Assembly (NCBI GenBank): GCA_963784615.1
Contig: CAWASG010000001.1
Coordinates: 1,550,001 to 1,614,000 of the forward strand
Reading direction: 5' to 3'
DNA length: 64,000 bases
DNA from: UBA11403 sp963784615
GTDB taxonomy: Bacteria; Pseudomonadota; Gammaproteobacteria; Legionellales; Legionellaceae
Positions within the stretch are counted from its first letter, which is position 1. Every line of letters starts with the position of its first letter. The position numbers and the translations under genes were made by a program. Shown here in pieces: positions 36,225-48,518 of this stretch. The notes under the pieces are model-generated. The model saw only the letters and a list, made by a program, of their open reading frames with translations, had not been told where the DNA came from and ran no database searches.

Positions 36225-36659
36225 CTAAACTAAATCTTCTACTACGATTCCCATACTTCGAGCGGTACCCGCTAAAGTCCGAACTGCAGCATCTAGATCT
36301 GCAGCAGTCAAATCGGGTTCTTTCAACTTCGCAATTTCTTCTAAATGAGAGCGTTTAAGAGTAGCCACCTTAATTGTATTTGGCTTCCCGCTCCCACTTT
36401 TGATTTCTGCGGCCTTTTTTAGCAAAACGGATGCTGGAGGAGTCTTGGTAACAAATGTAAAACTCCTGTCACTATAAACAGTGATTACGACAGGGGTTAC
36501 AAGACCTTGCTCCATACTTTGGGTTGCAGCATTAAATGCCTTGCAGAATTCCATAATATTGACGCCACGCTGGCCAAGTGCTGGACCAATTGGTGGACTT
36601 GGATTAGCTTTTCCTGCAGGTATTTGCAATTTAATATATGCTTCTACTTTTTTAGCCAT
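36225..36659 (-). CDS. rplK: 50S ribosomal protein L11
   Basis: L11 binds the GTPase-associated centre and is needed for RelA activation. The 144-residue product has KLQIPAGKANPSPPIGPALG and GTARSMGIVVED. First gene of the rplKAJL-rpoBC cluster. Confidence 0.98.
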   Translation of the reverse strand: MAKKVEAYIKLQIPAGKANPSPPIGPALGQRGVNIMEFCKAFNAATQSMEQGLVTPVVITVYSDRSFTFVTKTPPASVLLKKAAEIKSGSGKPNTIKVATLKRSHLEEIAKLKEPDLTAADLDAAVRTLAGTARSMGIVVEDLV

Positions 36660-36781
36660 ACTAACTCCTCATGGGTGTAGCGCTTGCAAAACAGTTTATT
36701 ATTGCTTGTTTCAAGTTACTATTTAATAAGATGTAAATAGTCTCACGCTCTAATAAACTAATGTTGAAAGCTTCCCAGTTA

Positions 36782-36787
36782 ATTATA
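36782..36787 (-). promoter_or_regulatory. Candidate -10 box upstream of rplK
   Basis: A perfect TATAAT (minus strand) lies in the 163-bp nusG-rplK gap, about 120 bp before rplK. The -35 region (TTAGTT at 17 bp) is poor, so this is only a candidate for the rplK operon promoter. Confidence 0.3.
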
Positions 36788-36822
36788 TCTTAATAACAGT
36801 TACAAACTAATTTTCATTATGC

Positions 36823-37368
36823 TTATGTTTTTTCTACTTGACTGAACTCAAGTTCAACTGGGGTAGAACGCCCAAATATCAAAACTGCTACGCGCAATCT
36901 ATTTTTTTCATAGTTGACTTCCTCTACCACTCCATTGAAGTCAACAAAAGGCCCTTCCTTAACACGCACTACCTCACCTGGTTCAAACAATATCTTAGGC
37001 CTTGGCTTGGTAACACCATCTTCTACGCGCTGCATGATAGCATTTGCTTCTTTATCAGATATAGGCGTTGGCGTTTGACTTGTTCCACCAATAAAACCCA
37101 GAACCCTGGGAATGGCTCTCACCATATGCCAGGTTTCATCATCCATCACCATGTTCACAAGAACATAGCCTGGAAAAAATTTTCGGGTGCTTTTGCGTTT
37201 TTGGCCCGCTCTCATCTCAACCACTTCTTCCGAAGGAACAACTACTTCCCCGATCTTATGCTTGAGGTTGTGGTGATCTGCACGTGAAAAAATTTCACGC
37301 ATTACAAAATTCTCGTAGCCAGAAAAAGCATGGACAACATACCATTGTTTAGATTTTTGTTCTTCCAC
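36823..37368 (-). CDS. nusG: Transcription termination/antitermination factor NusG
   Basis: NusG suppresses pausing and links RNA polymerase to Rho or to the ribosome. The 181-residue product has WYVVHAFSGYENFV, FPGYVLVNMVMDDE and a KOW domain (EPGEVVRVKEGPFVDFNG). Follows secE by 7 bp. Confidence 0.98.
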   Translation of the reverse strand: MEEQKSKQWYVVHAFSGYENFVMREIFSRADHHNLKHKIGEVVVPSEEVVEMRAGQKRKSTRKFFPGYVLVNMVMDDETWHMVRAIPRVLGFIGGTSQTPTPISDKEANAIMQRVEDGVTKPRPKILFEPGEVVRVKEGPFVDFNGVVEEVNYEKNRLRVAVLIFGRSTPVELEFSQVEKT

Positions 37369-37375
37369 CGTAGTA

Positions 37376-37750
37376 TCAACCTAAATGAGTTATCTTACCA
37401 ATGATCCACATCATGCCCATGTCAATTGCCCAGAGCACAAATCCTGTCACTGCAACCATCGCCATCACAATCATCGTTGTCTGTACGGTTTCAGTTCGTG
37501 AGGGCCATACTACTTTTTGCATTTCTATTTTAGCTTCTTTAGCAAATTGAAATGCTTGCTTACCTTGTTCAGTAAAATAAAATAAAAGTAGTGAAGCAAC
37601 AAACCAGCCGAGCCATACAATGGCTTGGACAGCTGTTGCCAACTCAAAATGATAGGTACAAAAAAAGGCTAGAACCGTTATAAGCCCTAGACCCAACCAA
37701 GCCATATGCCCTGTCAATTTTCCGTTCATTTGATTCAAGCTACTATTCAT
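37376..37750 (-). CDS. secE: Preprotein translocase subunit SecE
   Basis: SecE clamps SecY in the translocon. The 124-residue product has two N-terminal membrane segments, the conserved amphipathic part with KEAKIEMQKVVWPSRTET, and a final membrane helix, the three-segment gammaproteobacterial form. The ATG at 37750 is chosen because further upstream the frame runs into tRNA-Trp. The ribosome site is weak (AAAGTGA). Confidence 0.96.
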   Translation of the reverse strand: MNSSLNQMNGKLTGHMAWLGLGLITVLAFFCTYHFELATAVQAIVWLGWFVASLLLFYFTEQGKQAFQFAKEAKIEMQKVVWPSRTETVQTTMIVMAMVAVTGFVLWAIDMGMMWIIGKITHLG

Positions 37751-37767
37751 ATTCACTTTACATAAAT

Positions 37768-37843
37768 TGGCAGGCCAGGAGGGTTTCGAACCCCCAACCT
37801 GCGGTTTTGGAGACCGCCACTCTACCAATTGAGCTACTGGCCT
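37768..37843 (-). tRNA. trpT: tRNA-Trp (anticodon CCA)
   Basis: A 76-nt cloverleaf with acceptor AGGCCAG/CTGGCCT, anticodon loop CTCCAAA in a GCGGT/ACCGC stem, a GGTTCGAAACC T-arm and encoded CCA. It lies between tufB and secE. Confidence 0.98.
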
Positions 37844-37850
37844 AGATAGA

Positions 37851-37872
37851 TGCGTGAGCTTCAGCTCACGCA
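37851..37872. other. Hairpin between tufB and tRNA-Trp
   Basis: TGCGTGAGC and GCTCACGCA form a 9-bp stem with a 4-base loop and no T-run. It is probably an RNA processing or stability element, not a terminator. Confidence 0.45.
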
Positions 37873-37885
37873 ACATGTATTTACT

Positions 37886-39076
37886 TTACTCTATTATTCT
37901 AGCGACTACACCGGCGCCTACTGTTCGACCACCCTCGCGGATAGCAAAACGCAACCCTTGATCCATCGCAATAGGTGAGTGTAAAGTAACTTCCATATTA
38001 ACGTTATCACCGGGCATAACCATCTCTATGCCTTGTGGTAACTCACAACTTCCAGTCACATCAGTCGTTCTAAAATAAAACTGTGGGCGGTAACCATTAA
38101 AAAATGGCGTATGTCGACCACCTTCATCTTTAGAAAGAACATATACTTCAGCTTCAAACTTAACATGAGGCTTGATTGAACCAGGCTTAGCTAATACTTG
38201 GCCGCGCTCAACATCTTCACGCTTTGTTCCACGTAGCAAAATACCTACGTTATCTCCAGCTCGACCTTCATCTAGAAGTTTTCTGAACATCTCAACACCA
38301 GTACAAATAGTTTTGACGGTGTCTTTGATACCAATAATTTCAACTTCTTCGCCAACTTTGACGATTCCACTCTCAATTCGACCTGTTACTACTGTTCCAC
38401 GACCGGATATTGAAAACACGTCTTCAATCGGTAGCAGGAACGGTTTGTCGATGTTTCGCTCTGGCACGGGGAAATATCCGTCCATTGTCTCGACAAGTTT
38501 AATCACAGAAGGAACGCCAATTTCACTTGTATCACCTTCAAGCGCTTTGAGGGCAGAACCTACCACGATTGGAATATCGTCGCCAGGGAAATCATATTTA
38601 GACAATAAATCGCGAACTTCCATTTCAACAAGCTCTAGTAATTCCTTATCATCAACCATGTCAGCTTTGTTCAAGTAAACAACGATATAAGGAACGCCTA
38701 CTTGACGAGCTAAAAGGATATGCTCTCTTGTTTGTGGCATAGGACCATCAGCTGCTGAGACCACTAAAATGGCACCATCCATTTGAGCTGCACCAGTAAT
38801 CATATTTTTTACATAATCGGCATGCCCAGGACAGTCAACATGCGCATAGTGACGACCTGTAGATTCATATTCTACGTGAGCAGTAGAGATTGTAATCCCA
38901 CGTGCTCTCTCTTCAGGAGCGGCGTCAATTTGATCATATGCTCTAGCTTGACCACCATGCATCTTTGCCATAACTGTCGTAATTGCTGCAGTTAATGTTG
39001 TTTTACCATGATCGACGTGGCCGATTGTTCCCACGTTGATGTGTGGCTTAGTACGTTCAAATTTTTCCTTTGCCAT
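37886..39076 (-). CDS. tufB: Elongation factor Tu, copy B
   Basis: Function as for tufA. The 396-residue product is identical to the tufA product except for Arg in place of Lys in the final AGVVARIIE. Nucleotide identity is also very high, with scattered third-position differences. It sits in the classical tRNA-tufB operon. Near identity at 16 kb distance suggests gene conversion. Confidence 0.99.
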   Translation of the reverse strand: MAKEKFERTKPHINVGTIGHVDHGKTTLTAAITTVMAKMHGGQARAYDQIDAAPEERARGITISTAHVEYESTGRHYAHVDCPGHADYVKNMITGAAQMDGAILVVSAADGPMPQTREHILLARQVGVPYIVVYLNKADMVDDKELLELVEMEVRDLLSKYDFPGDDIPIVVGSALKALEGDTSEIGVPSVIKLVETMDGYFPVPERNIDKPFLLPIEDVFSISGRGTVVTGRIESGIVKVGEEVEIIGIKDTVKTICTGVEMFRKLLDEGRAGDNVGILLRGTKREDVERGQVLAKPGSIKPHVKFEAEVYVLSKDEGGRHTPFFNGYRPQFYFRTTDVTGSCELPQGIEMVMPGDNVNMEVTLHSPIAMDQGLRFAIREGGRTVGAGVVARIIE

Positions 39077-39110
39077 CGAAAAATCTCCTAATCAATTATT
39101 AACAAGTTTA

Positions 39111-39186
<76 letters not shown>

Positions 39187-39228
39187 CAAATGCCCTCTGT
39201 AAGCAATGCTACATCTATTAAACAAAAT

Positions 39229-39302
<74 letters not shown>

Positions 39303-39329
39303 ATTATTATATACATGCTTTTCATGCAA

Positions 39330-39415
<86 letters not shown>

Positions 39416-39486
39416 AAGTTGAACGCCATTTTCTTTTATCATCAAGCTAATGTCAATAGTTTTATCTGCGAAGACATTTTAAATGG

Positions 39487-39562
<76 letters not shown>

Positions 39563-39615
39563 AATAATATTATCAACAAAAGTATTTTTACAGATAATAT
39601 ACTTTTGCTTATGTA

Positions 39616-39637
39616 AAAAGCGACTTGCGTCGCTTTT
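39616..39637 (-). terminator. Terminator of the rrn operon
   Basis: AAAAGCGAC and GTCGCTTTT form a 9-bp stem with a 4-base loop followed by T and ACATAAG on the minus strand. It lies 11 bp after 5S. Some readthrough into the downstream tRNAs is possible. Confidence 0.75.
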
Positions 39638-39647
39638 AGGAATAAAG

Positions 39648-39763
39648 ACCTGGCGATTACCTACTTTCACATGGGGAAACCCCACACTATCATCGGCGTA
39701 CGTTCGTTTCACTTCTGAGTTCGGGATGGGATCAGGTGGTTCCAAACGGCTATGGTCGCCAGG
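39648..39763 (-). rRNA. rrf: 5S ribosomal RNA
   Basis: On the minus strand the gene begins CCTGGCGACCATAGCCGTTT and ends near the complementary TCGCCAGGT. It contains the loop C region GATCCCATCCCGAACTC. About 115 nt, in the usual place after 23S. Confidence 0.96.
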
Positions 39764-39959
39764 AAAAACGGTTTGTAGTTTGGTTTGAGTTATTAGAGCT
39801 AAGAACAAGATAAATTTTTTCTTCTTAGACTTAATGTTGTTTTCTGTTGGGCTTCGCTCTCGCTCAACCCAACCTACGCTCAATCCAACTTACTTAGTAA
39901 ATAATGAGTATGTAACACAATCTGTTTGTATCAGTATTGCTTAACCTAAATTCACTCAG
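39764..39959. other. 5S-23S spacer with a REP-like hairpin
   Basis: No gene is seen in this 196-bp spacer. A REP-like palindrome lies at 39845-39877. The part nearest 23S holds one side of the 23S processing stem. Confidence 0.6.
39845..39877 (-). repeat. REP-like palindrome with GTAG head
   Basis: The minus strand reads GTAGGTTGGGTTGAGCGAG, then AGCGAAGCCCAAC. The GTAG tetranucleotide followed by a GTTGGG/CCCAAC hairpin is typical of REP sequences mobilised by RAYT transposases. A related one is at 48001-48045. Confidence 0.6.
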
Positions 39960-42870
<2,911 letters not shown>

Positions 42871-43088
42871 TCAGTAAACTTTTGGCTATATGTTCCGCGC
42901 GTGACTGTCTATCAAAAGCATCCCCTCCACAAGTGAAAGACATGACTATCTCAATTCGGCCACAGCGCTTCTTTGCAATACTAATGCGCTTGTGTTACCT
43001 CATTATTTACCATTTTTTTAATGAACATCTGGCTGTTCCAGATTAAAAGCATCTCTTCGAAATGACTTTGATCTGAATGTTGCAGTAT

Positions 43089-43165
<77 letters not shown>

Positions 43166-43276
43166 AATTCTTGGCCGCTGCAACGTTTTGCTTCAGCTTC
43201 TTTCATTATCCTTCGTTATTGATACTCAATCCCTCGGCTAATGAAAAAATCTTCGCAAAACTACATCTTTAGAAAA

Positions 43277-44955
<1,679 letters not shown>

Positions 44956-45000
44956 GTCTTCTTGTTTTCTTAATGATTTTGCCCCGAAGGCGTGCTGCGT

Positions 45001-45028
45001 ATTCTACGCATTTTGAAATTGTTGTCAA
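45001..45028 (-). promoter_or_regulatory. rrn promoter
   Basis: Minus-strand TTGACA (45023-45028) and TAGAAT (45001-45006) are spaced by 16 bp. An A/T-rich tract upstream resembles an UP element, and a G/C-containing discriminator (ACGCAGCACG) follows, as in stringently controlled rRNA promoters. It lies about 140 bp before 16S. Confidence 0.85.
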
Positions 45029-45094
45029 ACGTTTTTTTCATTTATTTTAACAATATTTCAAAATAACCTTATGGGGCTAAATGAAAATGATTTT

Positions 45095-45108
45095 GACTAT
45101 ATATAGTC
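45095..45108. promoter_or_regulatory. 14-bp perfect palindrome between rrn and ffs
   Basis: GACTATATATAGTC lies between the divergent rrn promoter and ffs and is followed by a T-run on the plus strand. It could be a regulator site; no factor is assigned. Confidence 0.3.
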
Positions 45109-45173
45109 GTTTTTTTCCTTTCTATTCATGTAGCTTTTTTTTTCCATTCCTGATAAAGTTCATTGGTCAACTA

Positions 45174-45290
45174 TGGTAGCTTTATTGGTTCCCTCACGAC
45201 GATAGATTGTGAACCCCGTCAGGCCCGGAAGGGAGCAGCGGTAGCGATTGATTCGAGCGTCGAGGTGTAGCTATTAAGGCTGCCACCATC
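45174..45290 (+). ncRNA. ffs: 4.5S (SRP) RNA
   Basis: The SRP RNA partners Ffh in targeting nascent membrane proteins. The conserved apical domain GTCAGGCCCGGAAGGGAGCA is present, with the GTGTAGCT segment on the return strand. Terminal arms (GGTAGCTTTA with TAAGGCTGCCACC) close the rod, and TCTTTTT follows as a terminator. It precedes dnaX. Confidence 0.93.
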
Positions 45291-45316
45291 TTTTTACTCA
45301 ATATAGACAAATACTC

Positions 45317-46978
45317 ATGACCTATACAGCACTTGCAAGAAAGTGGCGTCCGCGCGCGTTCTCCGAACTCCTGGGGCAAGATCACATTAAGCATGCACTC
45401 ATTAATTCGCTCGATCAAGGACGTATTCATCATGCTTATCTTTTTACCGGGACCCGTGGTGTTGGTAAAACAAGTATCGCGCGACTTTTTGCTAAAGCAT
45501 TAAACTGCGAACGCGGCATTAGTTCCATTCCTTGTCTGACGTGCAGTAACTGTCTTTCAATAGAAGAAGGACGTTTCATTGATCTGATTGAAGTGGATGC
45601 TGCATCAAGAACGCGTGTCGAGGATACGCGGGAGTTGTTGGAGAACGTTCAATATGTTCCCAGTAGCGGAAGGTTCAAAATTTATTTGATAGACGAAGTG
45701 CACATGCTTTCACAGCATAGTTTTAATGCTCTGCTTAAAACCCTTGAAGAACCACCCGAACACGTTAAATTTTTGCTCGCGACAACCGACCCTCACAAGC
45801 TTCCCATTACTGTTTTGTCTCGATGTTTGCAATTCAATCTGAAACATCTTATGCCAGAAGCAATTCTAAGTCACTTGCAAACTATTCTTAATGAAGAACA
45901 ACTTGACTATGACCTTGAAGCTTTAAAATTAATCGCTAAAGCGGCTCGAGGAAGTGTTCGGGATTCACTCAGTCTATTAGATCAAGCTATTGCAGGTTGT
46001 GATGGTAAACTCTGCACCGACCAAATCAAGCAACTTTTAGGTTACAGTCAACAAGACTATGCGTTAAGCATACTTCAAGCATTAGAAAAATCAGATCCTC
46101 ATGGTCTACTCACTATCAGCAAGCGCATAACGCTTGAGGGTGGTCCTTTCCAATATGTACTTGATGAGTTGCTGCATCATTTGCATCAAATTAGTATTTG
46201 TCAAACTGTTCCCAATCATGCTGAGTTCATTACTAATTCGCCTGAAATACAAGCATTGGCCAATCACTTTACCCCAGAAGATATACAATTGTTTTATCAA
46301 ATCGGCATTAAAAATCAAGACGACATGCACATGGCCCCTTCGCATGCAATTGCTTTTGATATGATGTTACTCCGCATGTTTACTTTTATGCCCGCAAAAC
46401 AAGTTAATCTCCCGGCATTATCTTATGAAGAAGTCGCTCCCATTGAACTAGTTGCGCTATCTAAGGTAGAAGAGCCTGAAGCAGCCTTGATTGAAGAAAC
46501 AACAGCAGCAGCAAATCCCAGTATGAATAACGTTTTACCCTGTACACCATCGTCTATAAAACCAATTGATTTAAACAGACATGAAAACCTGACTCCAGAA
46601 TGGACTACTCTGCTCTCTAAACTTAATTTAACCGGCTTAACGCTATCTGCAGCTGAAAATGCTGAGTTTATTGCCAAGATAGACCATCACGTTCATTTGC
46701 GCATTGAGAAAGGCCATGAATCTGTTTTTACTCCTGCTGTAGTACAACGTATTGAGCAAGCTCTCTCGAATCATTATCAAGAGGCCATAAAAATTGCTCT
46801 TGAATGCACTCTCACTCAAGCGTCTACACCTGCCGTAGCAAAGCGAATAACCCAGGAAAACAAACATCAACTTGCAGAGGCTGCATTGCAAATTGATCCT
46901 TTTTTTCAGCAACTACAACAAGAATTTTCAGCTGAATTAGTAAAATCTTCTATTGCACCGCTCGAAGATAGCCTATAA
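45317..46978 (+). CDS. dnaX: DNA polymerase III subunit tau/gamma
   Basis: The clamp loader opens and loads the beta clamp. The 553-residue product has Walker A GTRGVGKTS, a zinc-binding Cys set (NCERG, PCLTCSNC), IDEVHMLS (Walker B) and sensor 1 LATTDPHK. The C-terminal third is variable with a tau-like end. No A-AAA-AAG slip site was seen, so a separate gamma product is not predicted. Typical dnaX-ybaB-recR order. Confidence 0.96.
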   Translation: MTYTALARKWRPRAFSELLGQDHIKHALINSLDQGRIHHAYLFTGTRGVGKTSIARLFAKALNCERGISSIPCLTCSNCLSIEEGRFIDLIEVDAASRTRVEDTRELLENVQYVPSSGRFKIYLIDEVHMLSQHSFNALLKTLEEPPEHVKFLLATTDPHKLPITVLSRCLQFNLKHLMPEAILSHLQTILNEEQLDYDLEALKLIAKAARGSVRDSLSLLDQAIAGCDGKLCTDQIKQLLGYSQQDYALSILQALEKSDPHGLLTISKRITLEGGPFQYVLDELLHHLHQISICQTVPNHAEFITNSPEIQALANHFTPEDIQLFYQIGIKNQDDMHMAPSHAIAFDMMLLRMFTFMPAKQVNLPALSYEEVAPIELVALSKVEEPEAALIEETTAAANPSMNNVLPCTPSSIKPIDLNRHENLTPEWTTLLSKLNLTGLTLSAAENAEFIAKIDHHVHLRIEKGHESVFTPAVVQRIEQALSNHYQEAIKIALECTLTQASTPAVAKRITQENKHQLAEAALQIDPFFQQLQQEFSAELVKSSIAPLEDSL

Positions 46979-47028
46979 TTATGATGTGCTCAAATTAGAT
47001 ATCATAACTAACTTAAAAGGGGTCTTTA

Positions 47029-47370
47029 ATGGACATCAATCAAAATCTTGGCAACTTAATGAAAGAAGCCCAAAAAATGCAACAACGTATGCAAGAAGCT
47101 CAACAGCAATTGACTGAGCTTGTGGTCACTGGAGAGTCAGGCGGTGGCATGATACGCGTCAAAATGAATGGCCGACATGATGTCATGGACGTCAAAGTTA
47201 ATCCTTCTCTAATGGAAGAAGAAATCGAGATGCTAGAAGATTTATTTGCCGCAGCGATTAACGATGCTGTACGCAAAATTGAAAAAGCATCTAAAGAGAA
47301 AATCGCAACACTGACTGCTGGATTAAACATCCCGACTGACTTCATGAAGGACAAGGATGAAGAAAAATAA
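47029..47370 (+). CDS. ybaB: YbaB/EbfC nucleoid-associated protein
   Basis: YbaB proteins are small DNA-binding dimers. The 113-residue product has LMKEAQKMQQRMQEAQQQL and GMIRVKMNGRHDV. AAAGGGG precedes the ATG. It ends 2 bp before recR. Confidence 0.95.
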   Translation: MDINQNLGNLMKEAQKMQQRMQEAQQQLTELVVTGESGGGMIRVKMNGRHDVMDVKVNPSLMEEEIEMLEDLFAAAINDAVRKIEKASKEKIATLTAGLNIPTDFMKDKDEEK

Positions 47371-47372
47371 AC

Positions 47373-47969
47373 ATGGATAATACGCTATCGCGTCTAGTCC
47401 ATGCGTTGCGCTGTCTTCCTGGTGTTGGTCCAAAGTCAGCACAACGCATGGTCTACCATCTGCTTAATTGTCAACGGGAAAGAGGCCTTCATTTAGCTTC
47501 GTGCCTACATGAGGCGATGACTACAATCGGTCATTGTGATCGATGTAATAATCACACATCACTACCCATATGCGGCTTATGCTCTGATCCAATGCGAGAC
47601 AAAGGTATGCTCTGTGTAGTAGAAAGTCCTGCTGATGTTCAGGCTATCGAGCAAAGTCAGGCTTTTAATGGCTATTATTATGTTTTGATGGGAAAAATAT
47701 CACCTATCGATGGTATTGGTCCTGAAGAGATTGGTCTTCCTCAATTGCAGCAACGCATCATATCAGAACAAGTACGGGAAGTTATTCTCGCTTTAAGCCC
47801 ATCAGTTGAAGGACAAACAACTAGCTATTTTATTCATGAAGTTCTTCGTGACAAAGCGGTGCGCATTAGCCAATTGGCTCACGGCATTCCTTCCGGAGGT
47901 GAGTTAGAATTTTTGGATGGAAACACGATTGGTAGTGCATTGCGTAATAGATTGGCGATTCCTAACTAA
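47373..47969 (+). CDS. recR: Recombination mediator RecR
   Basis: RecR acts with RecO and RecF to load RecA at gaps. The 198-residue product has a helix-hairpin-helix (LRCLPGVGPKSAQRMVYHLL), a four-Cys zinc finger (CDRCNNHTSLPICGLC) and a Toprim domain (LCVVESPADVQAIEQS). Confidence 0.97.
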   Translation: MDNTLSRLVHALRCLPGVGPKSAQRMVYHLLNCQRERGLHLASCLHEAMTTIGHCDRCNNHTSLPICGLCSDPMRDKGMLCVVESPADVQAIEQSQAFNGYYYVLMGKISPIDGIGPEEIGLPQLQQRIISEQVREVILALSPSVEGQTTSYFIHEVLRDKAVRISQLAHGIPSGGELEFLDGNTIGSALRNRLAIPN

Positions 47970-48000
47970 ATAATCGTAGTGGCTAACCCTGACATCGCAT

Positions 48001-48045
48001 AGGTTGGGTTGAGGCTGGTAAGCCGAATCTCAACACACAACCTAC
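48001..48045. repeat. REP-like hairpin between recR and icmD
   Basis: AGGTTGGGTTGAG (48001-48013) pairs imperfectly with CTCAACACACAACCT (48029-48043), and the minus strand carries a GTAGG head. It is related to 39845-39877. Lying between convergent genes, it may also act as a transcription boundary. Confidence 0.55.
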
Positions 48046-48058
48046 GGAAGTACAAAAT

Positions 48059-48454
48059 TTAACCGCCTACCTTATTAATAACAGTTCCTTCGGGTCCGGC
48101 TGTTGTTGCTGAACCAAACATTGTAGCACCGAGTGTTTCGAGCAATGTTGGCATAAACAATAACGCGGCAGCTATCAATATGAGTCCGATTGGCTGACCG
48201 ATTTGAATTTGTTGGGGGTTATCTTTATGTGCTTTAAATTTCATAATGGCGCCAACTGAAAACGCTAATCCTGCAATATATGAACCCGCGGTGATTAATT
48301 TTCCAATTGCTGCAAATGACGTTAACACATTAGATGCCATCCCTCCTAAAGTCTGGGTCGCAAAAGCTGCCCCACTCAAAAAGATCAGTGTAACTCCAGT
48401 CACTGCCGCACCAATTTTAATTGGTTTAGTTTTATTCGTTATGCGTAGCCTCAC
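48059..48454 (-). CDS. icmD: Dot/Icm inner-membrane protein IcmD/DotP
   Basis: IcmD is a small inner-membrane component of the type IVB system, needed for intracellular growth in Legionella. The 131-residue product has an N-terminal hydrophobic signal-like segment (to AAFA). The conserved core follows: ITAGSYIAGLAFSVGAIMKFK, split by HKDNPQQIQIGQPIGLILIAAALLF. Legionella IcmD is 132 residues. The start is GTG with GGGAG 6 bp upstream. Here it follows icmB by 65 bp instead of lying between icmC and icmJ. Confidence 0.88.
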   Translation of the reverse strand: MRLRITNKTKPIKIGAAVTGVTLIFLSGAAFATQTLGGMASNVLTSFAAIGKLITAGSYIAGLAFSVGAIMKFKAHKDNPQQIQIGQPIGLILIAAALLFMPTLLETLGATMFGSATTAGPEGTVINKVGG

Positions 48455-48518
48455 ATCATTCTCCCATTTAATATACTTATGCTCATCGAGTATTTGATGA
48501 ACTTATCTTATCACTCCA

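Noticed and set aside
37851..37872. tufB terminator
   Set aside because: The hairpin lacks a T-run and tRNA-Trp-secE-nusG follow immediately in the same direction.
45317..46978. Programmed frameshift in dnaX
   Set aside because: I found no A-AAA-AAG slippery run with a following hairpin in frame.
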